A stretch of 28,105 bases of DNA, taken from positions 1 to 28,105 of the forward strand of contig CAMLKF010000020.1 in the NCBI GenBank assembly GCA_946480575.1, read 5' to 3'. The notes under the pieces are model-generated. The model ran no database searches, was not told the origin of the DNA, and worked only from the letters and a program-made list of their open reading frames with translations. Shown in pieces: positions 15,237 to 22,881 of the stretch. A program made the position numbers and the translations under genes. Within the stretch, counting starts at the first letter, position 1; the number at the start of each line of letters is the position of its first letter. Source of the DNA: an uncultured Nitrososphaera sp. (GTDB lineage Archaea > Thermoproteota > Nitrososphaeria > Nitrososphaerales > Nitrososphaeraceae).

Positions 15237-15374
15237 ATGCCGAAAAAGACCATCTACGGCAGGTGCCCAAAATGCAAGGCCAAGGGCGAGCTACTAGTCG
15301 TCTCCGGGACGCCGGGAAAGGAAAAGTTCAGGTGCAACCGGTGCTACCACAACTTTGGAATGGACGAGCTCTAG
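15237..15374 (+). CDS. Zinc-ribbon microprotein (45 residues)
   Basis: The product is MPKKTIYGRCPKCKAKGELL, then VVSGTPGKEKFRCNRCYHNF and GMDEL. Two CxxC knuckles (C10/C13 and C33/C36) are separated by a GTPGKEKF turn, which gives a complete minimal zinc ribbon. A TATA box at 15205-15212 supports this start. A longer frame over the same bases (starting 15170) is Gln/Arg-rich and not protein-like, so it is rejected. The protein resembles stand-alone ribbons seen near archaeal transcription and translation genes, but the role is unknown. Confidence 0.75.
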   Translation: MPKKTIYGRCPKCKAKGELLVVSGTPGKEKFRCNRCYHNFGMDEL

Positions 15375-15387
15375 AGCCAAGACACGA

Positions 15388-15395
15388 TTATATAT
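15388..15395 (+). promoter_or_regulatory. TATA box for tRNA-Lys-like gene
   Basis: TTATATAT ends 25 nt before the first base of the tRNA, placing the transcription start at or near the mature 5' end. Confidence 0.55.
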
Positions 15396-15420
15396 GATTC
15401 GTAAAACTAGTTCTGTCGGT

Positions 15421-15511
15421 GCCGTCGTAGCTCAGCCTGGGAGAGCACTCGACCTTTTTAGGGGTGAAGCTGAAGACCGAGCTGTCGTGAGCTCAAATCT
15501 CACCGACGGCA
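15421..15511 (+). tRNA. tRNA-Lys-like gene with unusual anticodon region or intron
   Basis: Acceptor GCCGTCG/CGACGGC, D arm GCTC/GAGC and T arm GTGAG/CTCAC all pair, with discriminator A. The body (GAGCACTCGAC...CGAGCTGTCGTG) is that of archaeal tRNA-Lys. Between the anticodon-stem halves CTCG and CGAG lie 26 nt, about 17 more than normal, so an intron is likely. The loop does not give a clean U33-TTT-A37 parse: the run CCTTTTTA puts C at position 33, or leaves an A-C mismatch at 31:39. A CTTT/GAAG pairing could form the central helix of a bulge-helix-bulge. Identity Lys is likely; splice sites are not resolved. Confidence 0.65.
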
Positions 15512-15517
15512 CTTTAA

Positions 15518-16873
15518 CTAATCTTCTTCTATTTGCCTGACTATCTTGGCAACGTTGTCGATTATTTTGCCTGATGCCGCCAGGTGGTTCTTGGCGTCAA
15601 ATATTGACTGGAGCTCCTTCTTTGTAAGATATTTTGAAATGCTCGCGTCCTTGGCTGCCGCGTCGAAAAAGTGATCGCCGGATTCAAGCGCCGCAAACGC
15701 CACGCGCTGTATATCCCTGTAGGCGTCAAAGCGAGCAACACCCTTTTTCACGAGCGCTTCGAGCACAAACTCGGCGTATATCTGGCCATTTGTCATCTCA
15801 ATGTTTGCGGCTATCCTTTCCCTGTTCACTTTGAGCTCCGAGATCACTTTGGTCACGGCGTTTAGCATCTCGTCAAGCAGTATCGTCGCCATCGGCAGCG
15901 TGAAGCGTTCGTTGGCAGAATTTGAAAGGTCGCGCTCGTGCCATAGCGCAATGTTGTCCATCGACACGCCGACAAGCGACTTTAACATCTTAGCTAGTGA
16001 CGACACGCGCTCGCTCTTGATCGGGTTGCGCTTGACAGGCACCGCGCTGCTTCCCATCTGGCCCTTCCTGAAGGGCTCGGCAACTTCGCCTATCTCGGTG
16101 CGCTGCAGGTTCCTGATCTCTATTGCTATCTTGTCAAGGGTCGAGCCAATGAGCGCTATGCAGAATTGCATCTCGGCAAAGCGTTCTCTGGGGACCACCT
16201 GAGTCGCTGCATTTACAGGATAAAGGTCGAGGTTTGCAGCCACCAATTTCTGCACTTCAAGCGCCCTGTCGCCCATTAGCGAGCCGGTGCCAACCACCCC
16301 GAGCGTCTTGCAGAGCAAGAAGCGCTTCTTGCCCTCCTCGATCCTTTCAATGTGCTTGGCCATTTCCGCGGCCCATATCGCAAATTTCAGCCCAAATGCA
16401 ATGATGCTCGCGTGCTGCCCGTGCGTCCTGCCCACCGCAGGCAATGCCTTGAACTCGAATGCCCTATCTGCCAGAAGAGATGCCAGTCTGCCGACCTTTG
16501 ACTCGATTATCTTGAAAGCGTCGCGCATCTGCATGCAGGTCGAAGTGTCGACAACGTCGTTGCTGGTCAGGCCGTAGTGTATCCACGGCTTTGACTTGGC
16601 CGAGACCTGCTCGCTCAGCGCTTCCACCATGGCCGCTGTGTCGTGCTCGCTTGCCGCTTCAAGCTCGTTGACTCTTGCCAAGGTGACCTTGCCAGAGCTG
16701 GCAGCTTTTTCAATTTCTCTGGCAGCCTCGGCCGGTATCATGCCTATCCTGGCTTGGGCCTGAGCCACGGCCGCCTCAAAGTCTAGTTGGTACTGCAAGC
16801 GCTTCTCGTCCTCAAATATGGCGCACATCTCCTTGCTACCGTAGCGCCCCGAGTCAATAGGCAGTATTGGCAT
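15518..16873 (-). CDS. purB: Adenylosuccinate lyase
   Basis: Cleaves SAICAR to AICAR plus fumarate, and adenylosuccinate to AMP plus fumarate. At 451 residues it has normal length for the fumarase/aspartase superfamily. The signature loop is GSSAVPVKRNPIKSE (the SSxMPxKxNP motif with V for M). Other superfamily blocks are EAASEHDTAAMVEAL, HYGLTSNDVVDT and GRTHGQHA, which hold the substrate-binding and general-acid histidines. The C-terminal helical domain is complete. Its stop lies 6 nt from the end of the tRNA-Lys-like gene, so the two converge with almost no spacer. With purN it gives two purine genes in the window, not in one operon. Confidence 0.96.
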   Translation of the reverse strand: MPILPIDSGRYGSKEMCAIFEDEKRLQYQLDFEAAVAQAQARIGMIPAEAAREIEKAASSGKVTLARVNELEAASEHDTAAMVEALSEQVSAKSKPWIHYGLTSNDVVDTSTCMQMRDAFKIIESKVGRLASLLADRAFEFKALPAVGRTHGQHASIIAFGLKFAIWAAEMAKHIERIEEGKKRFLLCKTLGVVGTGSLMGDRALEVQKLVAANLDLYPVNAATQVVPRERFAEMQFCIALIGSTLDKIAIEIRNLQRTEIGEVAEPFRKGQMGSSAVPVKRNPIKSERVSSLAKMLKSLVGVSMDNIALWHERDLSNSANERFTLPMATILLDEMLNAVTKVISELKVNRERIAANIEMTNGQIYAEFVLEALVKKGVARFDAYRDIQRVAFAALESGDHFFDAAAKDASISKYLTKKELQSIFDAKNHLAASGKIIDNVAKIVRQIEED

Positions 16874-17000
16874 CTATAGGATGTAGGGCGGGCCGTGATG
16901 AAAATAAACCTTGTTAGCGTATAGCTTATTCAAAAAGCTATTATAGATGATGCTTAGCATAGATCAATGTAGAAGATGATGGACAATCAAGATACAGAAT

Positions 17001-17846
17001 TTGCATTTCATTATTATTGTTATATTATTATTGATGGCAGGTGCTACTCTCAAGGTAGTGGCCATTATGAAAGACCAGCGTGTCGTCGAGGCGTCGCTTG
17101 TTCCAGACGGAAACGGAGTCGTGATGTACGACTATGGTGGCTCGCTTGGCGTGGTCTACAACCCCAAGGTGGCGGCGCAGGCAGGGCTCAAGTATTACGA
17201 CCAGTTCCTGTCGACTGGCGACCCGCAGGCAAAGAAGCATTTCCTCAACACCGCTGACTGGCTGGTGGCGCACGCGACCGACAGGGGCAACTACTCTGTC
17301 TGGGAGTACGGCTTTGCATGGCGCTCGTACGGAGGGGTGAGCCCTCCGTACGCGTCAGGGCTTGCGCAGGCGGAAGGCGTCAACGTCTTGACAAGGGCGC
17401 ACAACATGACTGGCGACGATCGCTACCTTGTCGAAGCCAAGAAAGCCTTTAGCGCGTTCATGGTCGACTATGAAGATGGCGGCGTGGCAAGCGACGAGGG
17501 GCGCGACTCGCTATTCCTCCAGCTTCTGGCCAAGCCTGGCTTCCAGAAGACCTATGTGCTCAACGGCCACACCAACTCGCTCTTGTTCGTATGGCAGTAC
17601 TATCAGTACACGCACGACTATCGGGCACTCATTGTCTTTGGCAAGGGAGTGAATTGGCTCCTGCAGAACCTGCCGGAATACGACTCTGGCGACTGGTCCT
17701 ACTACGACAGGCTTGGCAACAAGGCGTGGGACAACTACCATCAGGGGCATGTCAGCCAGCTTGGCAGGCTATTCGAAATCACCGGCGAGCCGGTGCTCAA
17801 GGAGTACAGCAACAGGTTCGCAGCGTACGCCGGGCAAGGCTTATAA
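17001..17846 (+). CDS. D-glucuronyl C5-epimerase-like protein with N-terminal membrane anchor
   Basis: 281 residues; starts at TTG 17001, or at ATG 17034 if the anchor is shorter. A hydrophobic N-terminus (FIIIVILLLMAGATLKVVAI) acts as signal or anchor, so the domain faces outside. The body matches the C-terminal catalytic-fold region of glucuronyl C5-epimerases: SPPYASGLAQAEGVNVLTRA, MTGDDRYLVEAKKAF, VLNGHTNSLLFVWQYYQYT, YDSGDWSYYDRLG and NYHQGHVSQLGRLFEITGE. The family converts GlcA to IdoA in polysaccharides; in archaea it is likely to act on cell-surface glycans, which is inferred. It is shorter than eukaryotic enzymes. rtcB follows 35 nt downstream. Confidence 0.8.
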   Translation: MHFIIIVILLLMAGATLKVVAIMKDQRVVEASLVPDGNGVVMYDYGGSLGVVYNPKVAAQAGLKYYDQFLSTGDPQAKKHFLNTADWLVAHATDRGNYSVWEYGFAWRSYGGVSPPYASGLAQAEGVNVLTRAHNMTGDDRYLVEAKKAFSAFMVDYEDGGVASDEGRDSLFLQLLAKPGFQKTYVLNGHTNSLLFVWQYYQYTHDYRALIVFGKGVNWLLQNLPEYDSGDWSYYDRLGNKAWDNYHQGHVSQLGRLFEITGEPVLKEYSNRFAAYAGQGL

Positions 17847-17881
17847 TAACATCAGATAACAATTGAGTAGCAGCAACAACA

Positions 17882-19357
17882 TTGAACGAGCTTGTCACAA
17901 GGAGCGGCAATCACAAGGTCAGAAAGGTAAGCGACCTAGAATTCCGGATAGATCCAAACCCTGCAAAGAGAATGAAAGTCCCGGTTACGATTTACGCTAA
18001 TGGATCATTGATAACAAAGATGGTCACCGACAGGACGATAGACCAGGCGGCGAATGTCGCGATGCTGCCAGGCGTCAAAAAGCACGTCGTTGTCCTGCCT
18101 GACGGCCACGAGGGCTATGGCTTTCCAGTGGGCGGAGTCGCTGCGACTGACATGGAGCATGGCGTAATCAGCCCTGGCGGCGTGGGCTACGACATCAACT
18201 GCGGCGTCAGGCTTGTCCGGACGAACCTAACTGAAAGCGACATTCGGCCGCGGCTCAAGGACCTCGTGAACGAGCTCTTCCGCTCCATTCCTTCCGGCGT
18301 AGGGAGCGAGGGAGCCGTTAAGCTGTCACGGTCGGAACTAGACGAGCTGTTGGTCGAAGGCGTCCGGTGGGCGGTCCGCCACGGTTACGGCACCGACGAC
18401 GACGCCGAGGTTTGCGAGGAAGGTGGCAGCATGGCCGGTGCGGACCCTGCAAGCGTCTCGGACACCGCAAGGAAGAGGGGCGCGCCGCAGCTTGGGTCCT
18501 TGGGCTCCGGCAACCATTTCTTGGAAGTACAAAAGGTGGACAGGATATTTGACGAGCGGGCGGCAAAAGCGCTAGGCCTTGACAGGGAAGGTCAGCTGAC
18601 CGTGCTGATACACTGCGGCTCACGCGGCTTTGGCCACCAGATATGCACCGACTATCTGCGCGTTTCCGAGTCGGCACTCCGCAAGTATGGCCTTACGCTT
18701 GCAGACAGAGAGCTTGCATGCGTCCCGAACAACTCGAAAGAGGGCGAGGATTATAGAAAGGCAATGTATTCTGCGCTCAATTTTGCCTGGGCCAACAGGC
18801 AGATGATAACTCACTGGACCCGCAAGACATTCGAGCGCGTCTTCAGTATGGGCGAGGGCGGCCTTGACATGGATTTGGTATACGACGTCGCGCACAACAT
18901 TGCAAAGGTGGAGCGCCACAAGGTCGATGGCGAGGGCGCGCGTGACGTGGTCGTGCACAGAAAGGGCGCGACGAGGGCGTTCCCTGCAGGAATGGATCAG
19001 GTGCCGGGGCGGTACCGCAGCATCGGCCAGCCGGTGATAATACCGGGCTCGATGGGCACTGCAAGCTGGATATTGCTTGGCAACCAGAAATCGCTCGACC
19101 TCAGCTTTGGCTCGACTGCGCATGGTGCCGGCAGGACGATGTCAAGGTCGGCCGCCAAGAGGAGCTACACGCCAGAAGGCGTCAAGAGCGGCCTCGAGTC
19201 AAAGGGCATCTACGTCAAGGCCCTAACGAAAGAGGGCGTCGTAGAAGAGACGCCGGACGCCTACAAGGACGTCGACGCCGTCGCCAACGTGTCGCACTCG
19301 CTTGGCATCGCCACCAAGGTGGTGAGGCTCGTGCCTATAGGAGTGATAAAGGGCTAG
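17882..19357 (+). CDS. rtcB: RNA-splicing ligase RtcB (tRNA ligase)
   Basis: Joins 2',3'-cyclic phosphate and 5'-OH RNA ends using GTP and Mn2+; in archaea it seals spliced tRNA exons. The 491 residues have no intein. Metal ligands are in YDINCGVR (C107), GSGNHFLE, HCGSRGFGH and VAHNIAK (H338). The guanylylated histidine is H414 in STAHGAGR, 78 residues from the end, as is H404 in the 481-residue Pyrococcus enzyme. TTG start at 17882. One base separates its stop from PDCD5, so they form one transcript. The window's intron-bearing tRNA-Met and tRNA-Lys-like genes are natural substrates. Confidence 0.97.
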   Translation: MNELVTRSGNHKVRKVSDLEFRIDPNPAKRMKVPVTIYANGSLITKMVTDRTIDQAANVAMLPGVKKHVVVLPDGHEGYGFPVGGVAATDMEHGVISPGGVGYDINCGVRLVRTNLTESDIRPRLKDLVNELFRSIPSGVGSEGAVKLSRSELDELLVEGVRWAVRHGYGTDDDAEVCEEGGSMAGADPASVSDTARKRGAPQLGSLGSGNHFLEVQKVDRIFDERAAKALGLDREGQLTVLIHCGSRGFGHQICTDYLRVSESALRKYGLTLADRELACVPNNSKEGEDYRKAMYSALNFAWANRQMITHWTRKTFERVFSMGEGGLDMDLVYDVAHNIAKVERHKVDGEGARDVVVHRKGATRAFPAGMDQVPGRYRSIGQPVIIPGSMGTASWILLGNQKSLDLSFGSTAHGAGRTMSRSAAKRSYTPEGVKSGLESKGIYVKALTKEGVVEETPDAYKDVDAVANVSHSLGIATKVVRLVPIGVIKG

Positions 19358-19358
19358 A

Positions 19359-19769
19359 ATGTCTTCTTCCGACGACCCTGACATCGAGATAATCAAAGCG
19401 CGCAAGCTGAAAGAAATGAAGAAAAAGGCAGCCGCGCTGGAAAGGGCAAAGACGAGCAGCCAGCAGCAGCCGCCGCCGCAAAGGCAGCGCACTGCCCGCG
19501 ACATTGTCAATGGGTATCTCTATGACAGGGGCGACGAAGTACTGAGCCTTGCGTACGCGCAGTACCCTGCACAGACTGAAGCAATTGTCGCAAAAATAGC
19601 TGAATTGATCTTAACGGGCGAGATATCAAGCAGGATATCTGGGGGCGAGCTCCTGTCGCTGTTTCGCTCGGTGGGGCTCAATGTGCGGGTCAACACCACA
19701 ATCAAGGTGGAGGACAAGGGCAAGTTCATTTCGTTTGCTGACAAGCTAAAGCAGCAGCAAGATGAATGA
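19359..19769 (+). CDS. PDCD5-family DNA-binding protein
   Basis: The 136-residue protein belongs to the archaeal/eukaryotic PDCD5 (TFAR19) family. The N-terminal helix (IEIIKARKLKEMKKKAAALE) is flexible and basic. A Gln/Pro-rich insert (SSQQQPPPQRQR) precedes the triple-helix core, which contains YLYDRGDEVLSLAYAQYPAQ and ends KVEDKGKFISFADKLKQQQ. Archaeal members bind DNA weakly; their cellular role is not settled. The start ATG comes one base after rtcB, and its stop overlaps the next start (ATGA), which indicates translational coupling. Confidence 0.92.
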   Translation: MSSSDDPDIEIIKARKLKEMKKKAAALERAKTSSQQQPPPQRQRTARDIVNGYLYDRGDEVLSLAYAQYPAQTEAIVAKIAELILTGEISSRISGGELLSLFRSVGLNVRVNTTIKVEDKGKFISFADKLKQQQDE

Positions 19770-20113
19770 TTGACTTGGTAGTAATAGGGACGTTTATTAT
19801 TGATTTTCAATCAATAGAGTTTGGGCCCGACTCCAATGTAGCAGTCGGCATGCTGAATGAAATGCAAAAGGCATGCCAGCTGGAAAACTCATTTGCGCTT
19901 GACGACCCGGTCCAGAGCGCCGGCTGGGCATTTGCAAAGTTGTTCCTTGCCGGCCAGTTCGTAGAAAAATTGTATGCCAAGCACGGCTTTGAGGTCGACG
20001 GCTCAAAAGGCAAGAAATTTGAAGACAAGTTCATAGCGTGGCTTGGCATGCAATTGAAAAATAGGGGATGCAGCGCGCAGGTAAAAATGGCGCCGGAAAT
20101 GAAATTGATCTAG
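19766..20113 (+). CDS. Hypothetical protein coupled to PDCD5
   Basis: 115 residues from ATG 19766, overlapping the PDCD5 stop by 4 nt. ATG 19850 ([15 protein letters not shown]) is an alternative start, since an A/T box (TTTATTATTG, near 19791-19800) lies inside the longer frame. The C-terminal two thirds are helical with conserved-looking aromatic residues ([37 protein letters not shown]). No motif is recognised. The stop overlaps the convergent rps11 stop within 4 nt. The context rtcB-PDCD5-this gene suggests RNA or translation-related work, which is speculative. Confidence 0.7.
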   Translation: MIDLVVIGTFIIDFQSIEFGPDSNVAVGMLNEMQKACQLENSFALDDPVQSAGWAFAKLFLAGQFVEKLYAKHGFEVDGSKGKKFEDKFIAWLGMQLKNRGCSAQVKMAPEMKLI

Positions 20114-20526
20114 ACTCTGCGTCCCCTTCTTCCACCTGGCTTTCTTGTAGTATCGTGCGGTACCGGAGTCACGTCGTCTATCCTGCCTATCCTAAAGCCC
20201 GCCCTTGCAAGAGCCCTGATGGCTGCCTGCGCGCCGGGGCCCGGGATTCTCGGGCCGACGCCGCCGACCGCCCTCACGCGGATGTGGAGCGCGTTGATAC
20301 CCTTTGACTTGGCAACATCGGCTGCAGCGACTGCAGACTTCATTGCGGCGTAGGGCGACGACTCGTACCTGTCGGCCGTAACGTGCCTTCCGCCAGAGCT
20401 GAACGATATTGTCTCGCTCCCACTCAGGTCGGTGATATGCACAAGCGTGTTATTGTAACTGCTAAAGATGTGGGCTACTCCCCACCTAGTCTGGGTAATT
20501 TCGTCTCCTGCGGTAGTTTCAGACAT
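20110..20526 (-). CDS. rps11: Small ribosomal subunit protein uS11
   Basis: 138 residues. It has the uS11 blocks [38 protein letters not shown] and GIRALxxAGFRIG-type ([20 protein letters not shown]), then [20 protein letters not shown] at the end. uS11 forms the platform of the small subunit near the mRNA exit site. In many archaea rps11 lies with rps13, rps4 and rpoD; here it is flanked by thiL and an unrelated convergent gene. A TATA-like run (TTTTTAAC on the minus strand) about 25-30 nt before the ATG suggests its own leaderless promoter. Confidence 0.97.
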   Translation of the reverse strand: MSETTAGDEITQTRWGVAHIFSSYNNTLVHITDLSGSETISFSSGGRHVTADRYESSPYAAMKSAVAAADVAKSKGINALHIRVRAVGGVGPRIPGPGAQAAIRALARAGFRIGRIDDVTPVPHDTTRKPGGRRGRRV

Positions 20527-20561
20527 GCACTTACAATCGCCCCTTTAGAGAGTTAAAAACG

Positions 20562-21500
20562 TTATCGCTTACTAAAGTGAACATAGCCCCTGTTCTCAAG
20601 CAGCCTGTCGCCGACAAAGACGCTGCCATTTCCCCTTTTCACTCTGCCAATGACGCGCAGCCTGAGTTCTGTCTTTCTAGCTGCGGTCTCTGCCTGCCTT
20701 AACTTTGCTTGCGGGATCGTAGCGACGATCTCGTACTCCTCACCTCCATGAAAGACAAGCTCGTACACATCAAGGCTGTTTTCCTGCGCAAATTTCTCCA
20801 AGCCGTCTACCGCTGGTACGCTATCAACAACAATGTCTACGTTGCTCTGGCTTGCAAGCTCGTAAAGCGAGATCGCAAGGCCATCGCTTGAATCAATTGA
20901 TGATGAAAAATACTTTGCAAGTGCAATGCCAAAGCGCTGCCTCGGGACGGGCTGGAGCACCGATTCAATCGCTTGCTTTCTGAACATGCCAGCTGTTCTA
21001 GCATTGTGCATCAGAATAGCGAGGCCAGAAGGCGCAAGCCCGAACATGCCTGAGGCCACTACTATGTCGCCCGGCTTGGCGCCGCTCCTTGGCGGCAGCT
21101 TGCCGCTTGCAATACCTATCATGCTGCAGTCGATGACCAGCTCGCCGGCTTGATTTGTGTCGCCGCCGATTATCTTTACGCCAAATTCTTTTGACGCAAT
21201 CGCAAAGCCTTCTGCGAGTCCTTCAACATACGGCCGCGTGCAATTCTTAGGCAAGCCAAGGGATGTCATCGCCGCGAGCGGCTTGACTCCCTTGGCCGCC
21301 AAGTCGCTTGCGCACGACACGACACTCTTTCTTGCGACCTGCCACGGCTTCATGCCAGGCGGCACGTCTGTGCATGCGACCAGCATGTCTGCCTTGAAAA
21401 CAATATTGTCCTTCTCTAGCGTCGCCACGTCGTCAAGGTCGCCTATCCCCAGCTTGCCCACAAAAATGCGGATTATTTCTCTTTCATCTAATTTGCTCAT
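20562..21500 (-). CDS. thiL: Thiamine-monophosphate kinase
   Basis: Phosphorylates thiamine monophosphate to the active diphosphate using ATP. The product from ATG 21500 (MSKLDEREIIRIF) has 312 residues; a farther in-frame ATG at 21548 would overlap the upstream gene much more and adds a basic, non-family tail. Family features: GIGDLDDVATL (acidic metal site near the N-terminus), ADMLVACTDVPPGMKPWQVA with SVVSCASDLAAKGVKPLAAM, GGDTNQAG, SIDSSDGLAISLYELA and HGGEEYEIVATI. All expected acidic ligands are present. It overlaps glmM/manB by 17 nt, indicating a shared transcript. Confidence 0.94.
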   Translation of the reverse strand: MSKLDEREIIRIFVGKLGIGDLDDVATLEKDNIVFKADMLVACTDVPPGMKPWQVARKSVVSCASDLAAKGVKPLAAMTSLGLPKNCTRPYVEGLAEGFAIASKEFGVKIIGGDTNQAGELVIDCSMIGIASGKLPPRSGAKPGDIVVASGMFGLAPSGLAILMHNARTAGMFRKQAIESVLQPVPRQRFGIALAKYFSSSIDSSDGLAISLYELASQSNVDIVVDSVPAVDGLEKFAQENSLDVYELVFHGGEEYEIVATIPQAKLRQAETAARKTELRLRVIGRVKRGNGSVFVGDRLLENRGYVHFSKR

Positions 21501-22782
21501 AAACACGCTGGACCTTTTCGCTTGCCTTCTTGTAGAGCGCTTGCGCATTTTCTGCCTTGGACTCGACTGAAACCCTGATCGCGTGCTCGGTGTTTGACGG
21601 CCTTACCAAGACCCACGAGTCCTCATCTATTATCGCCTTGACCCCATCGTCAGTCATTATAGACGACGATTCCTTCTTGAAAATGTCCGGCAGCCTTTCA
21701 ATGATTGCCATGTGCAAAGAGGAATCGGCCGCTATCTTGCTCCTTACCTGCGCGTACTGAGACGCGAACTTCAGGCAGTCGTCTATCGTCCTCCTGTCAA
21801 GCGCCGATATTGTGGCTGCGGCGAGCAGCCCGTCGCGGCACATGTTAAACCGGGGCATGATAAAGCCGGCGCTGCTGCCCTCGCCCCCTGCGTCCGCGTC
21901 CACCTCGAGCATCCTGCTCACCACGTTTGCCTCGCCCACCTTGGAGTATGCGACTTTTCCGCCGTGCTCGCGGATGAATTTTTCAACGGCGACGCTCGTG
22001 TCGATGCTTGTCACGAACCTCTTCATGCCCATTTCTACTACACGGGCGACGCACAGGAGCAGCGTCGCGTCAGGGTTCAATTTTTCGCCATTATTTCTTA
22101 CGGCTACAAGCCTGTCGCCGTCAGGGTCTATCGCAAAGCCGTGATCCAAGTGGTTGGAAGTTACAAGCGCCCTTAGATCTGCAAGCTCGTCAGCAGTCGG
22201 GTCGGGCCCGCGCGAAGAAACGCCGGGAACGCCGTTGATGCTGTAGCACTGCCTGCCCATCTTTTTAAAGAGCAGCTCTGCGTAGCCGCACGCAGCGCCG
22301 CCGCCAGCGTCCACTCCCACCTTAACAGGCGAGCCGCCCTTTACCAGCTGCGCAATGTCATCGACGTAGCTTGAGGTAGCGCCATACTCGCTGCCAAACT
22401 TGCCATGATGGCCATTTGGCGCCTTGAGCATCGCGTCCACCTCGCTTTCAAAAAGCATCCTGCCGCTGATTATGAATTTCATACCGTTCCATTCAAGCGG
22501 GTTGTGCGACGCCGTCACTATCACGCCAGCGCCGTACTTCTGCGCCTCCCGGATCACCGCCGGGGTGGGCGCCACACCAAGGTTGTACACGTTAATTCCT
22601 GCAGACATCAGGCTAGCTGTCGCTGCCTGTGCGATTATCCTGCCTGATGGACGGGTGTCCCGCGCAAGCACGCACCCGCCCGACTTGATTATGGTAGCGA
22701 ACTGGCCTGCGAATCTGGAGACCTCGTGGAGGTTGAGGTCTTGCCCATAGATTCCCCTGATGCCCGAGATCGATACCTTCAA
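21484..22782 (-). CDS. Phosphoglucosamine mutase / phosphomannomutase family enzyme
   Basis: An alpha-D-phosphohexomutase of 432 residues that moves phosphate between C1 and C6 of a hexose. The phosphoserine is S92 in TASHNP. The Mg2+ loop is DPDGDR (219-224), the sugar-recognition loop GGEGSS (299-304), and the phosphate-binding loop VRPSNTEHAIRV (393-404). The start of the protein (SISGIRGIYG) is the usual archaeal form. GlmM (to GlcN-1-P for surface glycans) or ManB activity cannot be separated by eye. TTG start at 22782 with a TATA box 27 nt upstream. thiL overlaps its end. Confidence 0.92.
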   Translation of the reverse strand: MKVSISGIRGIYGQDLNLHEVSRFAGQFATIIKSGGCVLARDTRPSGRIIAQAATASLMSAGINVYNLGVAPTPAVIREAQKYGAGVIVTASHNPLEWNGMKFIISGRMLFESEVDAMLKAPNGHHGKFGSEYGATSSYVDDIAQLVKGGSPVKVGVDAGGGAACGYAELLFKKMGRQCYSINGVPGVSSRGPDPTADELADLRALVTSNHLDHGFAIDPDGDRLVAVRNNGEKLNPDATLLLCVARVVEMGMKRFVTSIDTSVAVEKFIREHGGKVAYSKVGEANVVSRMLEVDADAGGEGSSAGFIMPRFNMCRDGLLAAATISALDRRTIDDCLKFASQYAQVRSKIAADSSLHMAIIERLPDIFKKESSSIMTDDGVKAIIDEDSWVLVRPSNTEHAIRVSVESKAENAQALYKKASEKVQRVYEQIR

Positions 22783-22808
22783 ACTAACAAAAACATCGAT
22801 GGCGCCGG

Positions 22809-22816
22809 TATTTAAT
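22809..22816 (-). promoter_or_regulatory. TATA box, leaderless mutase gene
   Basis: ATTAAATA on the minus strand lies about 27 nt before the TTG start at 22782. This supports that start and a leaderless mRNA. A second box (ATTAAATA, 22850-22857, plus strand) probably serves tRNA-Thr. Confidence 0.5.
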
Positions 22817-22881
22817 GTCGCGCCAAGATCTGGCAGGATGGTGCTAAGAATTAAATAAAGAACGCCAGAAGTTGCCTGTGT

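Noticed and set aside
15170..15397. 75-codon frame over the zinc-ribbon microprotein
   Set aside because: Gln/Arg/Leu-rich shadow; the 45-codon frame with two CxxC knuckles and a TATA box is the real gene.
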